This document shows, in pieces, positions 8,140 through 16,464 of a stretch of 64,000 nt of DNA. The notes beneath the pieces are model-generated. The model worked only from the letters and a program-made list of their open reading frames with translations. It did not search any database and was not told the origin of the DNA. The DNA comes from Actinomycetota bacterium (GTDB lineage Bacteria; Actinomycetota; Thermoleophilia; RBG-16-64-13), in contig JADQBG010000013.1 in NCBI GenBank assembly GCA_016278725.1, positions 109,472 through 173,471 of the forward strand, given 5' to 3'. The translations under genes and the position numbers were made by a program. Position 1 is the stretch's first letter; every line of letters begins with the position of its first letter.

Positions 8140-8928
8140 ATGCCGTCGCCGGCCCAAGAGATAACCCCAAAACTCGATCTCTCCCCGCTCGAGGATTTCG
8201 CGTGCCCCCAATGCGGAGGGGTCGTGGCGGTTCCCCGTGGAGTCGATCGCTTTGACTGCTCCTGGTGTGGGTCGCTGCTGGACCCTGGGGGAAGCCTGCG
8301 CTTCTATCGCCGCTACGAGGAGGTGCATGTCTCATCAACTGAGGCCGCACAGCTGTTTCGCGCCTGGCTATCCTCACCGGTCATGCCCCGGGACCTAGCG
8401 AGCGAAGTCTCTTTTGATTTGGGTCAACTCCAGTTCTTTCCCTTCCTCCGCCTTAAGGGCGAAGGGGAGGATCGTTTGCTGCCGATGGCCGAGGTGCCGG
8501 TTCCCGAGGTGCTAGATCTGGCGCGGGTTCCGGCGACCCTCAGGGAAAGCACTGCAGAAAGTGGAGAGATAGACGACTCGCCGCATCCGGAGGTCGACCG
8601 CGTTCGTTTGGCAGAAGCTCTGCGGCGGGCCCAGGCGGAGCCGTACTACGAAGCCGTCTTGGAACAGCGGGGTTACTACGTAGCCGTCTATGACTATCGG
8701 GGCCAGCCCTACCGGGCGCTCATCGACGCGGCAGCCGGACGGGTCTGGTCTTCACGACGCCCCGCCCGGCTGCGCTCGAACCGCGAGATCCCGGTTTCTC
8801 TGGGCGCCGCCGCGCTTCTCGCCGCCGAAGCATTGTTGATCCCCGGCTTTCTCCTTGCCTCGGCGGCGGTTTTGGCCAGCGCATTAGTCCTCTTCTTCGC
8901 ATTGAGGCCTTGGGTGCGCAATGGCTGA
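8140..8928 (+). CDS. Zinc-ribbon membrane protein, first of a related trio
   Basis: About 262 residues. It begins with a zinc ribbon (CPQCGG and CSWCG, about residues 21-45), continues with a soluble domain containing LQFFPFLRLKG and LLPMAEVPVPEVL, and ends with two adjacent hydrophobic helices (about residues 215-255) and RPWVRNG. The soluble part, with its LLP-x-x-E/W segment, resembles parts of the next two proteins, so the three look like diverged copies. The start is uncertain: ATG 8140 has no good ribosome site, and GTG 8110 or ATG 8080 are in frame. Its stop overlaps the next start by eight bases. Family unknown; a membrane-stress role is inferred from the downstream SPFH gene. Confidence 0.65.
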   Translation: MPSPAQEITPKLDLSPLEDFACPQCGGVVAVPRGVDRFDCSWCGSLLDPGGSLRFYRRYEEVHVSSTEAAQLFRAWLSSPVMPRDLASEVSFDLGQLQFFPFLRLKGEGEDRLLPMAEVPVPEVLDLARVPATLRESTAESGEIDDSPHPEVDRVRLAEALRRAQAEPYYEAVLEQRGYYVAVYDYRGQPYRALIDAAAGRVWSSRRPARLRSNREIPVSLGAAALLAAEALLIPGFLLASAAVLASALVLFFALRPWVRNG

Positions 8929-9901
8929 GCCCGCTCTCGAGCTCACCTCGATCAGCTGTCCGCGGTGCGCGGGCTCGCTGGAGTCGCATCCCGGCGAACC
9001 CGTTCTCGAGTGCCGCCACTGCCGGACTCCGTACTTGATCGCCGGTTCCGGCGAGGGATTTGAGCGCCGCCACTTCCCGAAGAAGGTGGATCGTCTGAGG
9101 GCGGTGGGCGCAGCCACGCGCTGGTTGCTCGATTGTGCCGACGCTCCGGACGACATCGCGGCGGCTGCCTTCGTGGATGCCAGGCTGCTCTACCTGCCGA
9201 TATGGGAGGCCCGCGCTTACCTGGTGGGCTGGGAGTTTGGGCGAAGGTACCGAACCCGGCGGGAATCCCGGCGCGTGGGCGAATCCGAGGTGATCGACCT
9301 CGAACTCGTGGACGAGACGGTCGAGGCGGGATTCTTCGACGAGCGCCGCCAATACCGAGAGGCGGTGGACCTGCGGGCGCTGGGCGTTGGGCGGCCGCAC
9401 ATCACGGGCAGAGATTTCAGTCACCCATTCCTGCCGGGGGAAATGGAGGACGAAGCCGCCGTTCTCGAACCTCAGGGTGACCGCGAGCGGCTGCAGCAGG
9501 ATGCTCGGTCTTCGTTCCTGCAACCACCCACGGGGACTCTGCAGCGTGACGGCCGCTACTTCCTGATGCGGGAGTCGCTCGCGCTGCTCTATTACCCTTT
9601 GTGGCATCTGCGTTACGAGTACCGGGAACGCCTCTACGACGTGATGGTCGACGGTCGGAACGCCGTGATCCACGCGGCGCACGCGCCGGCGGATAACAAT
9701 AGACGCCTCGCCTGGCTGCTCGCTTCCTACGCCGGCCTCGCGCTTCTGTTGGCCCTGGCCGTGTCGCTTTGGCGGAGCGGCGGAATCCTGGCACCAGTGG
9801 GTCCCTACCTCGGGCTGCTGGCCTTGGTCCTGGGGGCGGGTGTCCACTGGCGCTTCGAGTTGCTGGGGGAGGTGGAGCACCATGAGCCCTTCGCCTCCTG
9901 A
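8921..9901 (+). CDS. Zinc-ribbon membrane protein, second of the trio
   Basis: A 326-residue protein with an N-terminal zinc ribbon (CPRCAG near residue 13 and CRHCR near 31), two copies of a short motif (LLYLPIWEARAYLVGWEFG near residue 90 and LLYYPLWHLRYEYRERLYDV near 225), and two hydrophobic helices near the C-terminus (about residues 262-310). The repeated LLYxPxW motif suggests an internal duplication. The ATG overlaps the stop of the previous gene, showing translational coupling, and the next gene starts inside its last codons. I do not know an experimentally studied homologue; zinc-ribbon proteins with this layout are seen next to SPFH genes in bacteria. Confidence 0.7.
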   Translation: MAEPALELTSISCPRCAGSLESHPGEPVLECRHCRTPYLIAGSGEGFERRHFPKKVDRLRAVGAATRWLLDCADAPDDIAAAAFVDARLLYLPIWEARAYLVGWEFGRRYRTRRESRRVGESEVIDLELVDETVEAGFFDERRQYREAVDLRALGVGRPHITGRDFSHPFLPGEMEDEAAVLEPQGDRERLQQDARSSFLQPPTGTLQRDGRYFLMRESLALLYYPLWHLRYEYRERLYDVMVDGRNAVIHAAHAPADNNRRLAWLLASYAGLALLLALAVSLWRSGGILAPVGPYLGLLALVLGAGVHWRFELLGEVEHHEPFAS

Positions 9902-10619
9902 GCACGCCGCCCGGCCTTTGCGGAGACCGCGGGTGGCGCCGCAACTGCTCGCCTTGGTTTGTCCCGGCTGCGCCTCCGCGCTCACGCTCTCTCCGGGGGC
10001 GGCCGCCTACCCCTGTCGGTTGTGCGGACGCGTCTGCGAACCTGACGGCCACAGCCTTCGCTCGGTTCCCGTCGGTTACGTCGACCCCACCAGTGCGATC
10101 GCACCGCGAGGGCAGGTCCAACTGCTGCCCGTGTGGCGGTTCGGGGCGCGCGTGGACGTGCGGAGCAAGCGGGCGGCCCATCCCGCTGCTCCCGGCTACG
10201 TCTGGGAGCAGGTCAGGAAGAGCGCGGCCCGGGCCGGCGGTCGTTCGGACCTGCCCTCGATTTTCGTCCCGGCGTTCGCGCTCGAAAGAACCGTAATCGC
10301 CCGGCTTGGCCTGAGGCTGCTCCGGGCCCAACCCGCGCTACCTCGGCCCGAGCCCGCATTCTCTTCCCAGGGGGGACCCTCGCAGGGCGGAGGCGACCTT
10401 CTTCCCATCTTGCTGTCCGAGTCCGATGCCCGCATCGCCGCGCACTTCGTCTATCTCGCGCTCGAATCCGACGCGACCCCCGATTTGCGGGCGATTGACT
10501 ACGAACTGGACCTGCAAGACGGAAGCTTGCTGGTCATACCGGCCGATTATGACCGGCGATTCGTCCATGACGCCAATTGGCGTCTGCTCCTCAGGGAGTT
10601 CGATGGTTTGCTTGCCTGA
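9882..10619 (+). CDS. Zinc-ribbon soluble protein, third of the trio
   Basis: A 245-residue protein with a zinc ribbon (CPGCAS near residue 28, CRLCG near 45), then VQLLPVWRFGARVDV, the counterpart of the LLPxxE/LLYLPIW segment in its two neighbours, and a C-terminal part with DLPSIFVPAFALERT. No membrane helix is visible, unlike the other two. ATG 9882 follows GGGGGAGG and lies inside the end of the previous gene; the stop TGA shares its last base with an ATG of the next frame (10619). The trio therefore looks like one translation unit of paralogues, two membrane-bound and one soluble. Function unknown. Confidence 0.65.
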   Translation: MSPSPPEHAARPLRRPRVAPQLLALVCPGCASALTLSPGAAAYPCRLCGRVCEPDGHSLRSVPVGYVDPTSAIAPRGQVQLLPVWRFGARVDVRSKRAAHPAAPGYVWEQVRKSAARAGGRSDLPSIFVPAFALERTVIARLGLRLLRAQPALPRPEPAFSSQGGPSQGGGDLLPILLSESDARIAAHFVYLALESDATPDLRAIDYELDLQDGSLLVIPADYDRRFVHDANWRLLLREFDGLLA

Positions 10620-10660
10620 TGACCGAGCACGCCGGCCGCGTGCGAGATGAAGGAGGATTC

Positions 10661-11176
10661 GTGAACGACGTGCCTGAGCGCATAGACGAGAGCCGCGGCG
10701 CATTCGAGAAGGCCGCGGAGAAGCTGCCCGGTTATCGGGGCTACAAGGAGCGGGAACTGCGCCGCGAAGCGGACAGGCTCCAGCGGGATTACGTGGCCGA
10801 GAGGCTCGAGGCGGCCCGGCGCAAGATGGAGGAACTGGAATTGGCCTTGAGCCGAGCCGGCGACCTGGCGTTACTCGGGCAGATAGACAACACGGCGCGT
10901 AAGCTGCGCACGGTCACCGATCGCTTCCGCTTTGCCGACTATGGTTATGCCGGGCTGTTTTCGGCGGTGAAGGTCGACCAGAAGGTCCTCGAAAGGTTGT
11001 ATGAGCATGACGTCCACCAGCAGGCCCAGGCCCGCGGCATCGAGGAATTGACCGAGGCGCTCGGGGTGGAAAGCCCGAGCCTGAGAAGCGACGTGCAGTT
11101 GCTCGACGAGCGCGTCGAAGCCCTGGACGAGTCCTTCGTCGAACGCGAGCATCTGATCACCGGAGTCGGGAGGTAG
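10661..11176 (+). CDS. Coiled-coil protein of the SPFH/zinc-ribbon cassette
   Basis: A 171-residue, mostly helical, charged protein rich in Glu, Arg and Leu (for example READRLQRDYVAERLEAARR) with predicted coiled coil through about residues 25-75 and again near the C-terminus. The GTG start at 10661 follows a near-perfect AAGGAGG at 10650-10656; an upstream in-frame ATG at 10619 would couple it to the previous stop but has no such site. It sits two bases before the SPFH gene. In the comparable B. subtilis ydj cluster a PspA-like coiled-coil protein accompanies the SPFH protein; this one may fill that place, though I see no clear PspA signature. Confidence 0.65.
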   Translation: MNDVPERIDESRGAFEKAAEKLPGYRGYKERELRREADRLQRDYVAERLEAARRKMEELELALSRAGDLALLGQIDNTARKLRTVTDRFRFADYGYAGLFSAVKVDQKVLERLYEHDVHQQAQARGIEELTEALGVESPSLRSDVQLLDERVEALDESFVEREHLITGVGR

Positions 11177-11178
11177 AT

Positions 11179-12324
11179 ATGGCCCTCATGCAGATCATCG
11201 AGTACATGGACGAGGGGCCCGATGAAATGATGCATCGGATCCCCAGCGAAGGTTCGGGCGAGTTCCGGCTCGGCTCTCAACTCGTGGTTCAGGAACCTCA
11301 ATGGGCGGTCTTCTTCCGCGACGGCAAAGCTCTGGACGTATTCGGCCCCGGCCGCCACGTGCTGACCACGCAGAACATCCCCCTGCTCACGGCACTCCTG
11401 ACTCATCCGCTTTACGGCGACACTCCTTTCCGCTCATCCGTCTGCTTTGTCAGCAGGCGGGTCTTCACCGATTTGAAATGGGGCACCTCGGAGCCGATTC
11501 TCTTCCGCGATTCCGAATTCGCCATGATCCGCCTGCGCGCATTCGGCATTTACACACTCCAGGTGACGGACCCCAAGTTGTTGGTGATGAAGCTGGCGGG
11601 GACGCGCGCCATTTATCGCAACGAGCAGATCGAGGACTTCGCCCGAGGCATAATAGTGGGCCGGTTGGCCGACCTCCTCGGCGAGAATCTCGACTCGGTC
11701 CTCGATCTGCCCAGATACTTCGACGAGTTGGCGGCCGCGCTCAAGGCCCGGGTCAAGGATGACTTCTACCAGTACGGGCTGTCGCTGATCGACTTCGTAG
11801 TGAACGCCATCACCCCGCCCCAGGAAGTGCAGAAACGGATCGATGAGCGCAGCGGCATGGAGGCGGTGGGGGGCATGGAGCGCTACTTCCGCTTCAAGAC
11901 CGCGGCCGCCATCGGCGACCTGGCAAAGTCCGGAGGGGATGGCACCGGGGGCGGCGTTGCGGATGGCGGACTCGCCGGGACGGCGGCTGCCGGCCTCGGG
12001 CTTGGCGCGGGTGCAGGGCTGGGATTCATGATTCCGGGCATGATGCAGCAGGCCATGGCGGAGGGCCATCAGCCCAGGATGAGGTGTCCGGGTTGTCAGG
12101 CCGATGTCGTCTTCGGCAGTCGCTTCTGCCCCCAGTGTGGGACCAATCTGGCCGCCGGAGCCGCCTGCCCCCAATGTGGGGCTCAGGTCGCCGCCGGATC
12201 CAAGTTCTGCATGAATTGCGGTCAGCGGCTGGGCGCTGAAGCACCGGCAGCGGCGCCAGAGGCCGCAGCGGCGGCGGAAGCGGCGGAGCGGAAGCCGGAA
12301 GCCGGCCCGGGACAGGGAGAGTAA
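11179..12324 (+). CDS. SPFH-domain protein with two C-terminal zinc ribbons (YdjI-like)
   Basis: A 381-residue protein. Residues about 30-230 form an SPFH (stomatin/prohibitin/flotillin) domain, with LVVQEPQWAVFFRDGKALDV and FGPGRHVLTTQNIPLL as the usual entry, then a helical part. A glycine-rich hydrophobic stretch (about 262-290) follows and two zinc ribbons close the protein (CPGC...CPQCG and CPQCG...CMNCG) before an Ala/Glu-rich tail. This is the layout of B. subtilis YdjI, which recruits a PspA-type protein to the membrane under envelope stress. ATG 11179 follows GGGAGG two bases after the coiled-coil gene. It probably scaffolds the whole cassette at the membrane. Confidence 0.8.
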   Translation: MALMQIIEYMDEGPDEMMHRIPSEGSGEFRLGSQLVVQEPQWAVFFRDGKALDVFGPGRHVLTTQNIPLLTALLTHPLYGDTPFRSSVCFVSRRVFTDLKWGTSEPILFRDSEFAMIRLRAFGIYTLQVTDPKLLVMKLAGTRAIYRNEQIEDFARGIIVGRLADLLGENLDSVLDLPRYFDELAAALKARVKDDFYQYGLSLIDFVVNAITPPQEVQKRIDERSGMEAVGGMERYFRFKTAAAIGDLAKSGGDGTGGGVADGGLAGTAAAGLGLGAGAGLGFMIPGMMQQAMAEGHQPRMRCPGCQADVVFGSRFCPQCGTNLAAGAACPQCGAQVAAGSKFCMNCGQRLGAEAPAAAPEAAAAAEAAERKPEAGPGQGE

Positions 12325-12361
12325 CCGGTTTACCGCAGGTCGCGGGCGACTGGGAGGAGCG

Positions 12362-12386
12362 AGGGCGTCCCCGGCGGGGGCGCCCT
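12362..12386. terminator. Shared hairpin between convergent SPFH and sigma-factor genes
   Basis: An 11-bp stem (AGGGCGTCCCC / GGGGGCGCCCT with one G-T pair) and a three-base loop lie between the two converging genes and reach into the sigma gene's stop codon. No T-run follows on either strand, but the position suits a two-way terminator. Confidence 0.55.
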
Positions 12387-12993
12387 AGGTGAATATGATT
12401 TCCTCGGTGAGCAACTGGTGCAGGTTATCGAGGGCGCGAAACTGGAGGGCCTTCACCGCACCCTCGGTCTTACCCATGAGCAGTGCGGTCTCGAGGATCG
12501 AAAGCTCGAAGAAGAAACGGCACTCTATGACCTCGCGCTGGTCCGTGGTCAGCTCCTTCAGGGCTTCCCTCAGCGTGCGCTTCCGCTCCTCGAGCAGAAC
12601 CTGCGCCTCTGGATCGCTGGTGGGATCGTTCATCGGGAGCGCCGCGGCCTCGGCCTCGTCATCCACCGGCAGCCGCCGCTTGCGGTAGTAGTCGATGATG
12701 CAGTTCTTCGCGATGGTGTAGAGCCAGGTGGAGAACTGTGCCGGCTTGGGCCGGTAGCGGTCGATGGCGCCCAAGGCCTTCTCGAAGACGGTGTTGGCCA
12801 GGTCCTCGGCATCCTCGCGATTGGAAATGCGGAAGTTGATGAAGGTGAAGACCTGCGAGAAGTAGAGGCGATAGAGATAGGTGAAAGCGTCGGGATCGTT
12901 CCGCGAGGCCTTGACTGCAATCAGCTTGATGGCGGTTTCGGTGACCTCGCGGGGCTCGGGTTCGACGCAGATTGTGGCGGCTGACATCGACAT
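12385..12993 (-). CDS. ECF-type RNA polymerase sigma factor
   Basis: A 202-residue extracytoplasmic-function sigma factor with regions 2 and 4 only. Region 2 is visible as YLYRLYFSQVFTFINFRISN with AEDLANTVFEKAL and WLYTIAKNCIIDYYRKRR (core and -10 binding), and region 4 as LREALKELTTDQREVIECRFF followed by the helix-turn-helix ETALLMGKTEGAVKALQFRAL. No anti-sigma gene is adjacent, so how it is controlled is unclear. The start at 12993 is followed by a second Met two codons later. It converges on the SPFH cassette. Confidence 0.88.
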   Translation of the reverse strand: MSMSAATICVEPEPREVTETAIKLIAVKASRNDPDAFTYLYRLYFSQVFTFINFRISNREDAEDLANTVFEKALGAIDRYRPKPAQFSTWLYTIAKNCIIDYYRKRRLPVDDEAEAAALPMNDPTSDPEAQVLLEERKRTLREALKELTTDQREVIECRFFFELSILETALLMGKTEGAVKALQFRALDNLHQLLTEEIIFT

Positions 12994-13227
12994 CTGGCGG
13001 GCGGACCTCTCTTCCCGTAGCGCTTCTCGCCCTGCTTATCGGCGGAGGAGGCTGCGTTCTTGAGCACCAGGGAGAAATATTCTCTCTATGCCATCACAAT
13101 TCGCGTTTGGCGAAAGTCAGGACAGTCGAAGAAGGTTTCGGCGGTTGGAGCGGAGGGTGGCGGCGGGGGAACTGGGCCTGCGGTGAATTGTGGAAAGCCG
13201 CCCCGAAGTGCCGCGCGATGTACGGTT

Positions 13228-13251
13228 GAGCCGGGGGTAGGCGCCCGGCTC
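13228..13251 (-). terminator. Hairpin downstream of VanW-domain gene, flanked by a direct repeat
   Basis: GAGCCGGG and CCCGGCTC pair around an eight-base loop just past the 3' end of the VanW gene (minus strand). The 10-mer CGATGTACGG occurs on both sides (13216-13225 and 13251-13260). No T-run follows, so termination is likely but not certain. The remaining bases between the sigma-factor gene and this point hold no gene I can support. Confidence 0.5.
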
Positions 13252-13262
13252 GATGTACGGCC

Positions 13263-15119
13263 TTAGTTCGCGGCGGTCGTGACGGGCGTGTTCGTCGCCT
13301 CGGTGGTCGAAGTGCTCGACTTGGGAGGCGAACTGGTCTTCGGGGGAGCGGTGGTCGTCGTCGGGGCGGGTCTGGTTCCCACCTCGATCACCTTGGGTTT
13401 CATGGGGTAGTTGCTCACGAAGGTGTCATCGTGGACTACCTGGCCGTTCGCGGTCACTTTGCGGGTGACTTTGATCTTGCGGCCGGTCTGTCCTTCATCT
13501 ACCAGCCGGGTCTGACCCTCGAGGAGAGCGTCGGTTTTGACTCGAGTCTCGGTCGGAGGCTGCACGTCGTACCAGTCCCCGGTGGAGTAGTCCACCGTGC
13601 GCCCGGTGGGCTTGCCGTAGATTGCGAAGGTCAGGCTGCTCCGGGAGGCTGCCGATTTGATCAGGATCCAGCTGTCGGTGTCGTTGCGGAAGCGGAACTC
13701 GGGCCCGCCCCAACTGACGGTCGCGTCACGGCCCTTCGGGTAATGGCTGATGTAGAGCGAGTGATTCGTGCGCGCAGTAATGTCCAACCCGGCAAAGAAG
13801 GCCGCGTTGTAGAGCGTGGTCGATACCTGGCAGATTCCTCCGCCCAGGGAGTCCTCCAGCTTGCCGCCGATGATCACCGGAGCGGTCTTGAAACCGTTGT
13901 CGGCCGTGCGCTGGCCGACCACGTTGTTGAAGTCGAAGGTCTCACCCGGTCCGATCAGGGTGCCGTTGATGAGTTCCGCCGCCCGCTGGACATTGTCCCG
14001 CCGGTTGTCCGAGCCGCCGAACTCCGTGTTGAACCGTCCAAGCGCCACCTCAATGCCCATGTTCTTGGCTTCTTCGGTGGTGCGCTGCGGTTCGGTTTCG
14101 GTCACCACGGCATTGGCGACCCGGTTGGAGGTCGATTTGGCCGCGGCGGTCAAGGCCGCCGCCGTCTTCTCGTGGTCGAGTGCCAAGCCGGTCTGGTGCG
14201 GAACGATGGTGGCGGTCTCGCCGTTGGTCTCCCACGTGGCTTTTTTCGCCGGATGATCGATCGTTTGGCCGGCTTCGGTCAGCAGAGGTTCCGCCTTCGC
14301 CGCGGATATGATGGGAATCAGCCGTGCCCCATCGCCTTCGCCCTCGACGGCAAAGTCAATGTACGCGGCTATCTGAGCCGGGTCGAGCGTCCACACCTGG
14401 TCTTGATACTCCAGAGCGACGTTGTCGCTGATCATGGTTTGGGCCTCGGCAACGGCCCGGGCCGTATCGCCACCCTTGATCGCGGGTTCGCGCACGGTCA
14501 TGGGGATAGGGAGATCGGTCGCGTGCAGCGAAAAGAGCAGAGCCTTTAGCTCGTTCTTGAGTTGACCCTGGTCGACCACGAACCCATCGGATCCCTCGGT
14601 GATCTTCACCTGCCCGTCGTGGATGGCCAGGCTGGCGTTCACCGGGGGTTTGTCGAGGGTCTGCGCAACCTCCGCGATCAGCGTGTCCAGCCTTTCCGAC
14701 TCGACGGTGCCTTGCAGCGGCACTTCGAAATCGGTGAAGTAGAGCGCGAAGCGGCGGGCAACGTCGCGGAATATGTTTCGCTCACGGGTCGAGGAGAAGG
14801 CTGCCTGTACGCTGGATTCGACATCGAGTACGGTTCCCAGGCTGGTGGGCATGACCGGCCACTCCTGGCCGCCACCCTTTAGTATGATGGCGCTCGCCTG
14901 CGTCTTCTGGGCGCGGGCGTCCAGTTGAGCGACGGCTTCCTCGCGGGTGAGGCCGCCCACGTCGTAGCCGGCAATGGCGACGCCGGAGTGGATCTTGTCG
15001 TAGTGGACCAGTGCGTCGCCGGCGAACAACACCAGAGCGAACACCAGAAAAAAAGCGCCGCCGAGCGCAAGAAGTCTCTTCCGGCGTGAATACCGGTGGG
15101 GTTTTTTGGTGGCGGGCAA
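13263..15119 (-). CDS. VanW-family cell-wall protein with G5 domain
   Basis: A 618-residue membrane-anchored, extracellular protein. A basic start is followed by a hydrophobic anchor (LLALGGAFFLVFALVLFAGDAL), repeated peptidoglycan-binding-4-like segments (GLTREEAVAQLDARAQ and a later copy), a VanW domain (about residues 390-510, with INGTLIGPGETFDFNNVVG and GGGICQVSTTLYNAAFFAGL), a G5 domain (TRVKTDALLEGQTRLVDEGQ onward) and a Thr/Pro-rich tail ending in TTAAN. Such proteins bind or modify peptidoglycan; VanW itself has no proven reaction. TTG 15119 is chosen because GGAGGT lies nine bases upstream; the much longer open frame shows no homology before it. Confidence 0.85.
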   Translation of the reverse strand: MPATKKPHRYSRRKRLLALGGAFFLVFALVLFAGDALVHYDKIHSGVAIAGYDVGGLTREEAVAQLDARAQKTQASAIILKGGGQEWPVMPTSLGTVLDVESSVQAAFSSTRERNIFRDVARRFALYFTDFEVPLQGTVESERLDTLIAEVAQTLDKPPVNASLAIHDGQVKITEGSDGFVVDQGQLKNELKALLFSLHATDLPIPMTVREPAIKGGDTARAVAEAQTMISDNVALEYQDQVWTLDPAQIAAYIDFAVEGEGDGARLIPIISAAKAEPLLTEAGQTIDHPAKKATWETNGETATIVPHQTGLALDHEKTAAALTAAAKSTSNRVANAVVTETEPQRTTEEAKNMGIEVALGRFNTEFGGSDNRRDNVQRAAELINGTLIGPGETFDFNNVVGQRTADNGFKTAPVIIGGKLEDSLGGGICQVSTTLYNAAFFAGLDITARTNHSLYISHYPKGRDATVSWGGPEFRFRNDTDSWILIKSAASRSSLTFAIYGKPTGRTVDYSTGDWYDVQPPTETRVKTDALLEGQTRLVDEGQTGRKIKVTRKVTANGQVVHDDTFVSNYPMKPKVIEVGTRPAPTTTTAPPKTSSPPKSSTSTTEATNTPVTTAAN

Positions 15120-15249
15120 GCTGCAACTACCTCCGCGGAGGACAGAACCTAATGAAAAAGACAAGGAAACATAGCAGAAGCGGTCTGCTGCGAACAGCGA
15201 ATCGGTCCCTTTTCCCGGGTATTTTTTCGTGCCAAGGGATCCACCCCCG

Positions 15250-16425
15250 ATGAGCCAGACGGAAGCCCTCGACTTCTCGCTGGCCGACCGACGACTGACC
15301 GAGGCCGGGACCGCGGGTCTGCTGGATTCGGGCGTGGTGCAACGAGCCCGCATCGTGGCAAGAATGTATGGAAGCGGGCGGACCTCCGGGCAGGCCCTTG
15401 CCGATTCCCTCCGCGTCTCTCGCGCCGCGGTGCACAAACACGTCGAGCACCTGCGCCGGGACGGGTTCAACATCTCTTCGCAATCCGGTGCCGGATACGT
15501 CCTGGATTCGCCGACGGACCTCTTGCTCCCCGAAGCGTTCCTACCCAGGCATCTGGCGGTCCCCGGGGGCCCCGGAGAGACCCGGCGGCACACGCTAGGC
15601 TGCGGGCGGGGCAAACTGATGCCGGCGGACCTCTGCCGCTCGGGTCTTCCTTACCATTACCTGCCAACCGTAGGTTCGACGAACGACGTGCTCAGGCAGT
15701 TGGCGCAGACGGGGGCTCCCGCCGGTACCACGGCCGTTACCGACTATCAGGCGGCGGGCCGGGGGCGGCTGGAACGGCAGTGGATCAGCCGGGAAGGCCT
15801 CGATCTTACTTTCTCGTTGCTCCTCCGCCCGCACGCCGAGCCCCGAGCGCTCCGCCTGGTCGTGCTGGCGGCGGGCACGGCCGTCGCGGAAACGCTTGCG
15901 GCGCTGCCTGGCCTCTCCGGCGAAGTGGGGCTGAAATGGCCCAACGACGTGATCGTCGGGGGCAGGAAGGTTTGCGGGCTGCTCTCTGAGGCTTCGCTCG
16001 ATATGGACGAGATCCATTGGGTCGTGGTCGGTATCGGGATCAACGTAAACGGACGGCTGGATCACTCCGTCGTGGTCCCCGAGGGTGCCCTGCCTGCGGG
16101 TACGCTTGCCGAGGTTTCCGGGAGCAGCCTCCCGCGGACTCCGCTTCTCAGCCGCCTGCTCCACAGGCTCGAAGACCGCATCGGCCAGACTCTCGAGGGC
16201 CGGCAGGCCGAGATCATCGCCGCTTTCAGCGAGTACGATGTTCTTCACGGCCGCCGAGTGCTGGTCAAACAGGGGGATTCGGCAGAAGCGGAGCTAGCCG
16301 ACGGCGTCGTCGAAGGTATCGGTGGGGACGGTGAACTTCTGCTGCGGACCTCCGGGGGTCGCGTGGCTCTGCCCTTTGGGGAGGCGACCGTAATACCGGA
16401 GAGCGGTAAACCGCGAGGCGGATAA
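15250..16425 (+). CDS. birA: Bifunctional biotin-protein ligase and repressor BirA
   Basis: A 391-residue protein that activates biotin with ATP and attaches it to carrier proteins such as acyl-CoA carboxylases. The N-terminus holds a winged helix (SGQALADSLRVSRAAVHKHV, about residues 46-65), so it is the regulatory kind. The ligase core shows STNDVLRQLA, GRGRLERQW (nucleotide loop), KWPNDV and GIGINVNG, and a C-terminal SH3-like domain follows. ATG 15250 is used; a GTG seven codons upstream is possible. bioY follows 39 bases downstream, so BirA may regulate biotin uptake there; an inverted repeat lies between the two genes. Confidence 0.92.
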   Translation: MSQTEALDFSLADRRLTEAGTAGLLDSGVVQRARIVARMYGSGRTSGQALADSLRVSRAAVHKHVEHLRRDGFNISSQSGAGYVLDSPTDLLLPEAFLPRHLAVPGGPGETRRHTLGCGRGKLMPADLCRSGLPYHYLPTVGSTNDVLRQLAQTGAPAGTTAVTDYQAAGRGRLERQWISREGLDLTFSLLLRPHAEPRALRLVVLAAGTAVAETLAALPGLSGEVGLKWPNDVIVGGRKVCGLLSEASLDMDEIHWVVVGIGINVNGRLDHSVVVPEGALPAGTLAEVSGSSLPRTPLLSRLLHRLEDRIGQTLEGRQAEIIAAFSEYDVLHGRRVLVKQGDSAEAELADGVVEGIGGDGELLLRTSGGRVALPFGEATVIPESGKPRGG

Positions 16426-16426
16426 G

Positions 16427-16450
16427 GGTTGACAACGTGGCCTTTCAACC
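16427..16450. promoter_or_regulatory. Inverted repeat overlapping a -35-like hexamer before bioY
   Basis: GGTTGA-N12-TCAACC is a perfect 6-bp inverted repeat two bases after the birA stop. It overlaps a perfect TTGACA (16429-16434); 17 bases on is TAGCCT (16452-16457), and the bioY ATG follows seven bases later, which would give a nearly leaderless mRNA. It is a candidate operator for BirA, although the arms do not match the classical BirA site order. Confidence 0.45.
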
Positions 16451-16464
16451 TTAGCCTCTGACTC

